64,000 nt of DNA. Source: Flavobacterium sp. KACC 22763. GTDB taxonomy: Bacteria > Bacteroidota > Bacteroidia > Flavobacteriales > Flavobacteriaceae. Location: NCBI RefSeq assembly GCF_028736155.1, contig NZ_CP117879.1, positions 1,612,001 through 1,676,000 of the forward strand. The letters are read 5' to 3'. Position 1 is the first letter of the stretch; every line of letters starts with the position of its first letter. A model generated the notes under the pieces. That model searched no databases and had not been told where the DNA came from. It was given only the letters and a program-made list of their open reading frames with translations. The position numbers and the translations under genes are program-made. This document shows, one piece after another, positions 17,551 to 26,832 of this stretch.

Positions 17551-19686
17551 TTATTTCCAAATAACAGCCTGAGCAGGTTCTAATGGATTTTTGCCCATTA
17601 ATATTTTACTTCCTGCGGGAATTGGCAGATTTACAGTTTCATTAGTATAATTTACACCAACAAAGAAACCATCACGCCATTCTACATAAACGCCTTTTGG
17701 TAAATCTTCAATAGCAACTTTTGCACGTTCGTATACCGTTCTTACTACTTGTCTCTCTAGATTCCCATCTTTACTTTCGGCTCCAATATACGTAACGGTT
17801 CCTTTTCCAAGTTTTCTGGTAATCGCAGCCGCTTTGCCTTTGTAAAACTGATCGGCATACGAAGCCAAAACTTCAGTTCCTTGTTTCGGATTTAAAACAT
17901 CTGCCCAAACATTCCATTTATAGGTATTGTTTCCAGCAGTTATGGTTCCGTTTACATCTTCAACCAACATATCAAAAAACTCAACGTCTGCTCCGATTAA
18001 AGGTACAATTGGTCCGCTCCAATTTGCTTCGAAGAAATGACCGTTTTTATCTTTCTGCCCTGTACGGCACGAAAGAATTAAATTTCCACCATTTTCAACA
18101 TATTTTGTCCATTTCTCTACCAGTTTTTGATCAACTAACTGATACGCTGGAGCAACAATAAACGGATAAGCCGAAAAATCGCTTTCTTCTGTAATAAAAT
18201 CCATTGGCGCACCAGTTGATTTTACTGCTGAAGTATAGGTATTTCTATGTCTCCAAGTACTCCAGAATTCTGTTTGTTTTTGGTTTTCCAAATCCCACAG
18301 ATTCTCGTGACTCCATAAAAATCCTGTCTTTCTTTTCGCAATTTCCTGCGGAATTACCGCTTTTGGATTGTATTCTTTACGAAGCAGTTTCATGTCTTCA
18401 ATAGATTGTACAAACTCTTTTCCTCCTGTTGTCAAAGTGACTCCGTCTGTTCCCACAATTCCGTCATGATACATTTCGCTGCTTCCTAGCGGATGTCTAT
18501 ATCTGTACGTACAAGTAAAAGAACAGCCTCCACCGAAAGCCTGAGAAATCCACATGTGAACTGTTCCTGGCAATAACTGCGGATTAATGCTTGCCCAGTT
18601 TACTTGTCCAGGCTGCATTTCCATTACGCCCGTAACGCCATTTATAGATCTATAATAATCATTGGCTTCCGAAATTTTATTAGGGTGTCCCATTCTGAAA
18701 TTTTGTCCTCCTAATTGATTTCTTCCGCTTACAGGATACATGGTATAGGTTGCAAAATCCATTTTATCTGTTTTCCTTGGATCAGCACCATAAACCACAT
18801 TGGTATAATTTGTCGTAATCCATTGTTTTGGATCGATATGCTTTCTAAGTATTTCAGCTTGCAAATTCAAATACTCAGCTTGAGAATCTGCTGTGTATCT
18901 TTTGAAATCTAATATAGCATGCGGACTTAGTTTGTCTTCAAAATAAATCTCTGCATTTGGAATCGCAATCTGTTCAAAATTATTGTATCTGATGCTCCAG
19001 AAACTCGCTACCCACTCCGCATTTAATTTTTCGATTGTCCCGTATTTCGCTTTAAGCCATTTCTGAAATCCTTTTTGTGCTGATGGACTAAAATCGTCTG
19101 GCGCTCCTGGTTCGTTATCAACCTGCCAGCCAATTACATTTTTGTTATTACCGTATCTTTTTCCTAATTCAGTAACAATTTTAGCAACAAATTCTCTATA
19201 TTTTTCATTAGACACAGACTGGTTGGCTCTGTTACCGTGTTCTCTTCTTCGTCCGCTTGCATCAACCAGATAGATTTCAGGATACTTTTCTCCCATCCAT
19301 GCTGGCGGAGTTGGCGTTGGCGTGCACATGATTACTTTCAAACCTTGTTTTTCGGCAATAGCCAATGCGTCGTCCAGCCATTTAAAATCATATTTTCCTT
19401 CTTCAGGCTCCAAAAAAGTCCATGCAAATTCAGCAAAATGCGTAAACTCAAAACCTAGTTTTTTAATGTTTTTTAAATCGCGCTCCCATTGTTCTCTTGG
19501 CCATTGCTCTGGATAATAATATACTCCAATCTGCATTAAATCAGGCTTTGAAAAAAATCGCTGCGGATCTTTATTCTCTGTAGTTGTACTTTTCTTGCTT
19601 TGGGCAAAAACTGGTGTTGAATAGCAGCCTGCAATAAGCAATCCTGCCGTTATTATTTTTGTGAAAGATATATTGTGGTTAAACAT
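17551..19686 (-). CDS. GH42 beta-galactosidase, exported
   Basis: This 711-residue GH42 enzyme releases beta-linked galactose. The N-terminus has a hydrophobic signal with a lipobox-like LIAGC (Cys21) and also an FAQ signal-peptidase site, so it is exported and may be a lipoprotein. The (beta/alpha)8 catalytic domain begins MQIGVYYYPEQWPREQWERDL (residues 51 onward). The acid/base is Glu192 in GWQVDNEPG and the nucleophile is Glu356 in VMEMQPG, followed by the GH42 feature QVNWA. The trimer-forming and C-terminal beta-domains follow to residue 711. It is encoded between an alpha-glucosidase-like gene and the hydroxylysine kinase/phospho-lyase gene, so galactosyl-hydroxylysine is a plausible natural substrate, although arabinogalactan-type substrates cannot be excluded. 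Confidence 0.9.
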   Translation of the reverse strand: MFNHNISFTKIITAGLLIAGCYSTPVFAQSKKSTTTENKDPQRFFSKPDLMQIGVYYYPEQWPREQWERDLKNIKKLGFEFTHFAEFAWTFLEPEEGKYDFKWLDDALAIAEKQGLKVIMCTPTPTPPAWMGEKYPEIYLVDASGRRREHGNRANQSVSNEKYREFVAKIVTELGKRYGNNKNVIGWQVDNEPGAPDDFSPSAQKGFQKWLKAKYGTIEKLNAEWVASFWSIRYNNFEQIAIPNAEIYFEDKLSPHAILDFKRYTADSQAEYLNLQAEILRKHIDPKQWITTNYTNVVYGADPRKTDKMDFATYTMYPVSGRNQLGGQNFRMGHPNKISEANDYYRSINGVTGVMEMQPGQVNWASINPQLLPGTVHMWISQAFGGGCSFTCTYRYRHPLGSSEMYHDGIVGTDGVTLTTGGKEFVQSIEDMKLLRKEYNPKAVIPQEIAKRKTGFLWSHENLWDLENQKQTEFWSTWRHRNTYTSAVKSTGAPMDFITEESDFSAYPFIVAPAYQLVDQKLVEKWTKYVENGGNLILSCRTGQKDKNGHFFEANWSGPIVPLIGADVEFFDMLVEDVNGTITAGNNTYKWNVWADVLNPKQGTEVLASYADQFYKGKAAAITRKLGKGTVTYIGAESKDGNLERQVVRTVYERAKVAIEDLPKGVYVEWRDGFFVGVNYTNETVNLPIPAGSKILMGKNPLEPAQAVIWK

Positions 19687-19716
19687 AGTTAGTTGTTGTT
19701 ATTTATTAAGTTAAAT

Positions 19717-19864
19717 TAAACACATAGACACATAGTTTTTATTTCTAAAAAAAGATAGATGAAAGAAACTAGTTTCTAACACATAGCTATGTTTGCTTTA
19801 GAAAAGTGAAACGTCTTTTAACGTTCCTATTGCAAATCTACCGATCTATGTTTCTATATGTTTA
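19717..19864. repeat. Dispersed inverted-terminal repeat element, copy B
   Basis: This is the same family as copies A and C. The left end taaacacatagacacatag is matched by ctatgtttctatatgttta on the right, and the interior 'aagaaactagtttct' and 'aagtgaaacgtctttt' blocks are conserved. It lies between the GH42 and GH63-like genes. Confidence 0.8.
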
Positions 19865-19879
19865 AATCTTGACTTTTTA

Positions 19880-21886
19880 TTATTTATCTTCTAAAAGTAG
19901 CATTAAATAATGTGAAGCCGACCAGCTGAAGTTAAAAGCTTCTAATCCTTTACCAGTTACAGGCTGATAGTTTTCTCTTATGGTAGTTCCTTTATCTAAA
20001 GCACCTTCAGCATTATGCATCAGTTTATGCGCTAGTTCATTTGCTTCTTTTGCATACCCGTATTTTTCCAATCCGTTAATACCAAAATAACTTTGGTCAA
20101 GCCAAATTGGTCCTCTCCAATATCCGTTATCAGGTTTAAACTTTGGGTGATTTGCAGCTAATGTTGGCAAAGGCACAAAAGTGTTCAGACTAGCTGGATC
20201 AATCATATTGTTTTTTGCTGATTTGGCTTGTTCTGCAGTAGCAACTTCTGCCCAAATCGGACAATATCCTTCGCATCCCATTGCTTTTATCATTGTTTTG
20301 CCATCAATTGTCGTATCATAAAACCAGCCTGTCGCTTCATCCCAAAATTGCTTCTGAATTTTCAGTTTTAATGCATCACTTTCGTCTTTCCATTTTTTTG
20401 CTTCATCAGTCAATTTTAAAACTGTTGCCATTTTGCTCAAATAATTTTTCTCTGCAAATAAAAATGAATTTAAATCAACGCTTTCCTGATCTAACGAATA
20501 CGCTTTTTCGCCATTTTTCAAGATTTTACTATCATCAAAACGAACGGCATTATCCATTCCGCTTTCCCATTTTGCTGCAATTACAGTTCCATCTGTCGAA
20601 CCAAATTCACATAATCCGTCTTGGTCGTGATCACGCTCTTTGTACCACCAGTTGTGATATAATGTAAGCTTTGGATAAAACTCTTTTATGAAATCAGCAT
20701 CTTTCGTTTTTTCATAAATCTTCCAGATTGCCCAAGCCGCAAGCGGTGCTTTTGTATTTCTATAATTGTTTTCTTCAAGAAGATTATTTCTGTAAATGCA
20801 ATCTGGAATAAAACCATTTGGATCTTGATAATCGAACAAAGCACGCATTTGATTTTTGGCTAATTCGGTATCATAATTAGCTACTGCGACGGCATGTTTC
20901 CAGCTGTCCCAAGCCCAAAAACCGTGAAACCATTCGTAATTGTAACTCGGAAAAAGGCCTCCATGTTTTAATCCTTCTGCTGCAATTCTTGTATTGTTTT
21001 GTAAAGTCAATACCAATTTTGCCGCAAAATCTGAATAGATCTCATCTTTATAAATGCTTTTCTTTTTGGCAATAAGGTTTGCCAACAGTTTTTCTTTTTC
21101 TTTTTGTGTGTTGTTTAACAGTGTAGTAAATACCGTTTTTTGTATCGTTTCATTTTCTGTTTTCCAAGAATACTGTGGAAAAATAAAACTTTGAGAAACT
21201 ATAATTTCTTTGGTTTCATTTGGTTTTAAAACCAATTTTTCTGTCTGTGCTTTGAATCCTTGTTTCGTAATTTCAATTCCATGATTTGATTTTAAAAACT
21301 GAATATATCCTATAGCAGTGCTTTTTGCAGAAACAATTTTTAAAGTGTTTTTTTCATTAGATAATTGCAAATCATCTAAAAAAAGAGACGCATTATACGA
21401 AGGAAAAATAGTGATTGATCTTGTGCTTTTGTTTGTAATACTTGTTTTTTGCAAAGCCGAATGGCCTGATAAAAATACCAATTGCTGTTTTACTTCTAAT
21501 TTGTCATTTTTAAACTGCTGTTCTAAATGGCTGTTGAAACTGTTTTGCGAAACCAATGAACTTTTCCAGTTGATTACTTCCTGTTTGTTTTCGTCTTTTA
21601 GTTCAAGCGAAACAAATGATGGACTTAACCATACTCCGTTTTGTTCTGTCATCAAAAAAGGTCCTGAAAATCCTGCTTGAACATTTGAACCTTCTAAAAA
21701 TCCAAATGCAAACCAAGCTCCTTTATCAGAGAACGCTAATGGTTTTCTGTCGGTTGCGTTTGCTGGATTTCCTTTATAATTGATGCTATTTTTAGCAGAT
21801 TCTAAATTTGGAAAGCTTTTTTGAGACCAACCTGATTGTATTAGAAAGAGGGATGAAAGAATAAAAAGTATTTTCTTTTTGCTCAT
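19880..21886 (-). CDS. GH63/GH37-like exo-alpha-glucosidase, secreted
   Basis: This 668-residue protein has a signal peptide (ILFILSSLFLIQSGWSQ). An N-terminal beta-sandwich (about 25-265) precedes an (alpha/alpha)6 catalytic domain of the MGH1/GH63/trehalase type: YEWFHGFWAWDSWKHAVAVA with probable acid Asp327, DYQDPNGFIPDCIY, WWYKERDHDQDGLCEFGSTDG, YWRGPIWLDQSYFGI and TTIRENYQPVTGKG with probable base Glu638. GH63 contains the alpha-1,2-glucosidase that trims N-glycans and bacterial alpha-glucosidases such as YgjK. The collagen disaccharide carries an alpha-1,2-linked terminal glucose, so this gene fits the first trimming step. Linkage specificity is inferred from context, not from the sequence. 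Confidence 0.82.
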   Translation of the reverse strand: MSKKKILFILSSLFLIQSGWSQKSFPNLESAKNSINYKGNPANATDRKPLAFSDKGAWFAFGFLEGSNVQAGFSGPFLMTEQNGVWLSPSFVSLELKDENKQEVINWKSSLVSQNSFNSHLEQQFKNDKLEVKQQLVFLSGHSALQKTSITNKSTRSITIFPSYNASLFLDDLQLSNEKNTLKIVSAKSTAIGYIQFLKSNHGIEITKQGFKAQTEKLVLKPNETKEIIVSQSFIFPQYSWKTENETIQKTVFTTLLNNTQKEKEKLLANLIAKKKSIYKDEIYSDFAAKLVLTLQNNTRIAAEGLKHGGLFPSYNYEWFHGFWAWDSWKHAVAVANYDTELAKNQMRALFDYQDPNGFIPDCIYRNNLLEENNYRNTKAPLAAWAIWKIYEKTKDADFIKEFYPKLTLYHNWWYKERDHDQDGLCEFGSTDGTVIAAKWESGMDNAVRFDDSKILKNGEKAYSLDQESVDLNSFLFAEKNYLSKMATVLKLTDEAKKWKDESDALKLKIQKQFWDEATGWFYDTTIDGKTMIKAMGCEGYCPIWAEVATAEQAKSAKNNMIDPASLNTFVPLPTLAANHPKFKPDNGYWRGPIWLDQSYFGINGLEKYGYAKEANELAHKLMHNAEGALDKGTTIRENYQPVTGKGLEAFNFSWSASHYLMLLLEDK

Positions 21887-21963
21887 GTTGTGTCATTTTT
21901 GTGTTGTGTTGTTATATAGCTATAGGTCAGCTCATTTTACTGAGAAGACCAATATCTTTAGAT

Positions 21964-21999
21964 AAAAAGAATAGCCAAGAAATATAGGCTATTCTTTTT
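21964..21999. terminator. Bidirectional hairpin terminator after SusD (locus 2)
   Basis: A perfect 13-base stem (21964-21976 with 21987-21999) encloses a 10-base loop, with A-rich and T-rich flanks, so it can act on either strand. It lies 25 bases past the SusD stop on the minus strand and would separate the SusC/SusD transcript from the GH63-like gene. Confidence 0.8.
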
Positions 22000-22024
22000 A
22001 AATATTTAAATCATTTTGAGAGAA

Positions 22025-23524
22025 TTAATTCGTTTGCAATTCTGTCAATGGAATTGGGTAAAAGTTATTCTTTGCTGCGTCAAAACCTGTGCGTCCAACA
22101 GCATCAAGAGCTTCTTTTGTTTTGCCCCAACGGCGTAAATCGTAAAAACGGAAATTTTCAAGAGGGAATTCTAAAATTCTTTCGTGTTCGATTTGCGCTT
22201 TTACTTCAGCACCACTTGTTCCTGTCATTGCTGGCATATCTGCTCTAGCGCGAACTTTGTTAATGTACGGAATTGCTTCTCCTGGGCGTCCTAATTCATT
22301 TAGAGCTTCAGCCTGCATCAATAATACATTTGAGTAACGCATTAAAGGAATATTGATTGCTGTAAATTCCTGATCCATTTTTTCCTGTGTGCTTGGAATA
22401 AACTTGCGGTAAACTGGTTTGTCTGTATCTCCAAATTTATCATCGTAAGTTGTTCCTAATACCAATGGATTATCAGCATCATTAAAATATGGATCTTTGA
22501 AGAAAATCGTGCTGTATAAACGTGAATCGTAGTTTCCTGTTGTCGCAATTTTTCCTTCTTTTTTGAATTCATTTACAAGCATTGGGCTTGGAAGAATTTC
22601 ATCCCATCCACCAAGCTCAGCTGCTGCCATCCAGTAGTGAAGTGCATTGCGGTAGAACGCTCCGTTTGCTGTAGTTTCTGAAAACTGAAGTTCAAAAATC
22701 GATTCTTTAGTGTTTTTCATTGTTCCGTCAAACATAGAAACATAATCTTTAACCAGCTCGTATCCTTGCACTTTGCTAAATGCGGTAAGCGCTTCATTCA
22801 AGAAAGCTTGTTTTTGAGCTGTTTCTTCATAAGATCTTGTCAAATACGCAAATCCTAAATAACTGTTCGCAGCGCCGCTTGTTGCACGTCCTGTTTTATC
22901 TGCAGATTGTTTTGCAGGCAAAATAGCTGCTACAGCTTTAAATTCGCTCGTAATAAAATCCCAAGCTTCTGCACGACTTGACAACGGAATGTTTAAATCA
23001 CTTTCTTTTATAACATATTTATTTCTGATATAAATTTTATCCCAGTTCAAAATCAATTTCATGTGATAATAGGCACGTAAAAAACGAGCTTCTGCTTCGA
23101 TTTGCTTACGGTCTTCATCGCTTATTTTTGATGCAGGAACCTGCGGCAATTTATCAATAACCTGATTGGCATTACTAATTCCTCTATAGTTAATTCTCCA
23201 ATAACTAGTAAACTGGCTGTTTCCGTTTGTGTAAGTAAAAGTAGAAAGTTCAACCCAGTTTTGGTAGTTTAATGCATCGCTTCCTAATTCGTTTATGTCT
23301 TCGCGATACGCTTCAACTGGCCATTTTACTTCGGCGAAAGCCCATTCATCAACAGCGCATTCTAATTGTGAGTAAGTTGACGCCAAAGCCGATTCGGCAT
23401 CAGCTTTATTCCTCCAAAAATTATCTGATGTAAGTTCATCTGGAGATTGTTTATCCAAGTAGTCATCACAGCTTGCAAAAGTGAATAAACCTATAGCGGA
23501 TACTATTAAAAATATCTTTTTCAT
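22025..23524 (-). CDS. SusD/RagB-family nutrient-binding lipoprotein (locus 2)
   Basis: This 499-residue lipoprotein has a signal ending LFTFASC and the acidic surface-export-like sequence DDYLDK right after the cysteine. SusD landmarks are ARFLRAYYHMKLI, the LLMQAEALNELG helix, the HERILEFPLENFRFYDLRRW motif and the C-terminal NFYPIPLTEL. It is encoded 22 bases after its SusC partner on the minus strand and would bind the substrate of that transporter on the cell surface. Substrate is unknown from sequence; the operon suggests a glycosylated peptide or hydroxylysine glycoside. Confidence 0.95.
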   Translation of the reverse strand: MKKIFLIVSAIGLFTFASCDDYLDKQSPDELTSDNFWRNKADAESALASTYSQLECAVDEWAFAEVKWPVEAYREDINELGSDALNYQNWVELSTFTYTNGNSQFTSYWRINYRGISNANQVIDKLPQVPASKISDEDRKQIEAEARFLRAYYHMKLILNWDKIYIRNKYVIKESDLNIPLSSRAEAWDFITSEFKAVAAILPAKQSADKTGRATSGAANSYLGFAYLTRSYEETAQKQAFLNEALTAFSKVQGYELVKDYVSMFDGTMKNTKESIFELQFSETTANGAFYRNALHYWMAAAELGGWDEILPSPMLVNEFKKEGKIATTGNYDSRLYSTIFFKDPYFNDADNPLVLGTTYDDKFGDTDKPVYRKFIPSTQEKMDQEFTAINIPLMRYSNVLLMQAEALNELGRPGEAIPYINKVRARADMPAMTGTSGAEVKAQIEHERILEFPLENFRFYDLRRWGKTKEALDAVGRTGFDAAKNNFYPIPLTELQTN

Positions 23525-23546
23525 GATAATGTCTTATTAAATAGAA

Positions 23547-26500
23547 TTAAAATATATACTGAACTCCAGAAACAAATGATCTTGTAAATGGATAAACAAA
23601 ACGGTCAACACCTGTGTTAACTACCGAATTACGCGAGAATTCTGGATCAATTCCTGAATAATTAGTGATAGTAAACAAGTTTTCGGCACTTACATAAAAT
23701 CTAAGTTTGTCGATTTTTGCTTTACCTAACATTTTGTTTGGAATAGTATAGCCAAATTGCAATTGGCGCATTCTGATAAAATCTCCGCTTTCAAGAAAAC
23801 GGTCTGATTCACGGCTGTTTCCGTTTGGATCTTGCAATACTGCACGCGGAATATTACTGTGGTTTTCTGGTGTCCATGAGTTTAATGTAGAAGCTAACAT
23901 GTTAGTTCCAGCATTCATAGACTCATAGAAATATCTGTTTCCGTTATATAATTTATTTCCCCATCCGCTTCCAATCAATGCAGAAAAATCAAATCCTTTA
24001 TAACTTGCACCTAAACTAAGGTTTACTTCCAATTTTGGTAATCCTGTTCCAGCATAAGCTTTATCATTTTCATCTATAACACCATCTCCATTCAAGTCTT
24101 TAAAGCGAATATCTCCAGGCTGCGCGTTTGGCTGTAATAAAACACCATTTTTATTGTGAGCCGCCACTTCTTCAGCTGATTGGAAAATACCATCTGTTTT
24201 GTATAAATAGAATCCGCTTATTGGGCTTCCTACACGAGCTTGTGTCGGAAAGTGTTCATCTCCGTATTTTAATCCTTCTCCATAAATAGTTTGTCCGTCA
24301 TTAGCCAATTCTTCTACTTTGTTTTTAAGCGTCGTAAGATTCAATCCTGCGTTGTATTTAAACTCATTAACCTGATCTCGGTAATTTACTTCAAACTCAA
24401 ATCCTCTATTGCTAATTTTACCTACGTTAAGAACGGGATCATCGATTCCGGCAGATGGAGCTAGTTTTTTTGTAATCAATAAATTGTCTGTTACATTATA
24501 GTAGTAGTTCATAGATCCGCTAATTTTTCCATTCAAAAGCGTATAATCTAAACCGATATTTTTAGAATCTGTAGTTTCCCATTGCAGATTTCTATTTTCT
24601 AATGCTGTTGCAATACTACCTGGCCAAGGATTGCTTCCTACACCCTGAACATAACCGTTTCCTAAAGAATTACCTGTTTTGATCAGCGTATTTGCAGAAT
24701 AATATCCTAAAGCCGCTTCGTTACCCAATTGTCCCCAGCTTGCTCGCAATTTTAAAGTAGAAAGAATCATATCTTTAGGGAAGAAATCTTCTTGTTCGAT
24801 TTTCCATCCCAAAGCAATAGATGGGAAAGTTCCCCAACGGCTATCTTCTCCAAACTTAGAAGAACCATCTTTTCTAACTGTCACCTGAAGCAGGTAACGA
24901 TCATTGTAAGAGTAGTTTAACCTGCTAAAGAAAGATACTCTGTTGTATTCAAATTTTGAGCCGTCAGCAGAATAGGTTCCTCCTCTTCCAGCACCAATTG
25001 TTTCAAAACCAGGATCAAGAAATCCTGATGGACGATCGATAGAAACCAACTGTCCATTTTCTACAGTATAATCTGTTGTTTTACCTTCAACACTAACCTG
25101 ATTCCAGTTTGATGCCTGACTGTTAAAAGTATTACCCAACATTAAACCAAAAACATGTTTTCCGAAAGTTTTATCAATAGTAATAATATTGTCTAAGATT
25201 TGCTCATTCCAAGTTGTTCTCAACTCTGTCTGCATTGGATAAAGATGCACCTCTTTTGGATTTGCAATATATGGAGGGAAATGTGCAGTCTGTTGGTTGT
25301 TTTTTACACGGTAAGAATAAGCCAGTTTGTATTTTAACCAAGGCGCAATATTTGCTGTTGCCGAAATATTTGCCGTGATATCTTGTCCGATATCATTGCT
25401 TTTTCTAAAATGCTCTTCAGCAACTGGGTTTGTTCCTGCTGGCAAACCATTTTTATTTGCTAATCCGTAACCGTATTCCTCTGTATCGTCATAAACAGGA
25501 ACCAAAGGAGCCATGGTATATACTTCTTTCAACTGAAAATTTGGCAATGCATTTTGCGTTCCCATGTAGGCCATTTTTCCATCAATATCAAAAATTGATT
25601 TTTTGAAACTGATTCTAGCGCTACCTGTTTGCTGTCCAAATTCATTATCAATTACAATACCTTTTTGCTTTACGTAATTTCCGTATAGTGCAAATTTAAA
25701 ATCTCCCTGTCTTCCCTGAATTCCTAAACCATAATTTTGTGTAAAACCAGAACGGAAAACTTCGTCCTGCCAATCTGTATTTACATCTGATGGTGCTGTA
25801 ATATAAGCTGGAAGAGGTTTTGGTGAAGTTGCATATTTATTATACTCATCATACATTCTTTTATTGACCGTACGATAACCATCAGCATCTAACATATCTA
25901 ATGTTTTTGATGGATTTGTAATGCTCAAAAAAGAACTGAAATCTACTTTTACGCCTTCTTTCTGTCCATTTTTAGTCGTTACGATAATTACACCATTTGC
26001 AGCAACAGATCCGTAAATTGCAGCTGCGGCACCATCTTTAAGAACCTCCATAGATTCTATATTGGTTGGATTTATAGTGTTAATAGAACCTTGAAAACCG
26101 TCAATGATATAAAGTGGTTCTGTTGCTCCAAAGGTATTTACTCCACGAATTTTCACACTTACAGAAGCACCTGCAACACCGCCGCTTTTTTGCACATTGA
26201 CCCCAGCAACTAAGCCCTGAAGTGCTTCAGATGGACTTGTTGTAGCACGAGTTTCAAGGCTTTCCTTTTTAACTGTAGAAATAGCTCCCGTAACATTACT
26301 CTTCTTTTGAGAACCATAACCAATAATAACTACTTCATTCAATTTATTGGTTTCTTCCTGCATAGATACATTAAGTTCTGAACGATTATTTATACTCTCA
26401 CTTATGGAAATAAATCCTACATAAGAAAAAACAATAATCGGATTCTCCAACGTCGATGGATACACTAAGGTATAGTTTCCATCAATATCTGTCCCAGCAT

Positions 26501-26669
26501 TGTATTTAGAATCTTTGATCGAAATACTTACGCCAGGCAGCGTATTATTCTTGTCATCCGTCACTTTTCCTGAAATTGTTTTTTGTGCTTGTGCAAAACT
26601 GATGTTTGGCAGCCACAAGCATAACAGCAGAGGAATAAAGTAAATTACCCTAATTAGTTTTTTGTTCAT
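23547..26669 (-). CDS. SusC/RagA-family TonB-dependent transporter (locus 2)
   Basis: This 1040-residue outer-membrane transporter has a signal peptide (residues 1-26, ending ISFAQ), a carboxypeptidase-like domain (SGKVTDDKNNTLPGVSISI, GTDIDGNYTL), the NEVVIIGYGSQKKSNVTGAI segment, a plug (VSVKIRGVNTFG, LYIIDGFQGS, VLKDGAAAAIYGSVAANGVI) and a full barrel to RSFVSGVQYIF. It forms a pair with the SusD gene 22 bases downstream. The upstream gap of 163 bases to the ALDH7 gene carries an inverted repeat. It is diverged from the SusC at 2922, so the two loci should import different ligands. Confidence 0.96.
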   Translation of the reverse strand: MNKKLIRVIYFIPLLLCLWLPNISFAQAQKTISGKVTDDKNNTLPGVSISIKDSKYNAGTDIDGNYTLVYPSTLENPIIVFSYVGFISISESINNRSELNVSMQEETNKLNEVVIIGYGSQKKSNVTGAISTVKKESLETRATTSPSEALQGLVAGVNVQKSGGVAGASVSVKIRGVNTFGATEPLYIIDGFQGSINTINPTNIESMEVLKDGAAAAIYGSVAANGVIIVTTKNGQKEGVKVDFSSFLSITNPSKTLDMLDADGYRTVNKRMYDEYNKYATSPKPLPAYITAPSDVNTDWQDEVFRSGFTQNYGLGIQGRQGDFKFALYGNYVKQKGIVIDNEFGQQTGSARISFKKSIFDIDGKMAYMGTQNALPNFQLKEVYTMAPLVPVYDDTEEYGYGLANKNGLPAGTNPVAEEHFRKSNDIGQDITANISATANIAPWLKYKLAYSYRVKNNQQTAHFPPYIANPKEVHLYPMQTELRTTWNEQILDNIITIDKTFGKHVFGLMLGNTFNSQASNWNQVSVEGKTTDYTVENGQLVSIDRPSGFLDPGFETIGAGRGGTYSADGSKFEYNRVSFFSRLNYSYNDRYLLQVTVRKDGSSKFGEDSRWGTFPSIALGWKIEQEDFFPKDMILSTLKLRASWGQLGNEAALGYYSANTLIKTGNSLGNGYVQGVGSNPWPGSIATALENRNLQWETTDSKNIGLDYTLLNGKISGSMNYYYNVTDNLLITKKLAPSAGIDDPVLNVGKISNRGFEFEVNYRDQVNEFKYNAGLNLTTLKNKVEELANDGQTIYGEGLKYGDEHFPTQARVGSPISGFYLYKTDGIFQSAEEVAAHNKNGVLLQPNAQPGDIRFKDLNGDGVIDENDKAYAGTGLPKLEVNLSLGASYKGFDFSALIGSGWGNKLYNGNRYFYESMNAGTNMLASTLNSWTPENHSNIPRAVLQDPNGNSRESDRFLESGDFIRMRQLQFGYTIPNKMLGKAKIDKLRFYVSAENLFTITNYSGIDPEFSRNSVVNTGVDRFVYPFTRSFVSGVQYIF

Positions 26670-26743
26670 CTTGGTAATGGTTTAAGTTAGTAATTTTTTA
26701 GGTTTTTAATTTTTTAGTTTTTGTATTGCATGTGTATACATCT

Positions 26744-26777
26744 TGTTCGATAATGCCTTAAAAAACATTATCAAACA
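26744..26777. promoter_or_regulatory. Inverted repeat upstream of SusC (locus 2)
   Basis: A 12-base stem with one mismatch (tgttcgataatg at 26744-26755, cattatcaaaca at 26766-26777) lies between the ALDH7 stop and the SusC start. There is no T-run on the minus strand after it, so an operator is as likely as an attenuator. No clear TAnnTTTG box was found near it. Confidence 0.4.
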
Positions 26778-26832
26778 AAATGCAGTATTCTCGTTGATAT
26801 TTTTTGTTAAGCTTTAGCTGGCTCTAAAGAGT

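Noticed and set aside
17551..19686. GH35 beta-galactosidase
   Set aside because: GWQVDNEPG followed by VMEMQPGQVNW and the overall length match GH42, not GH35.
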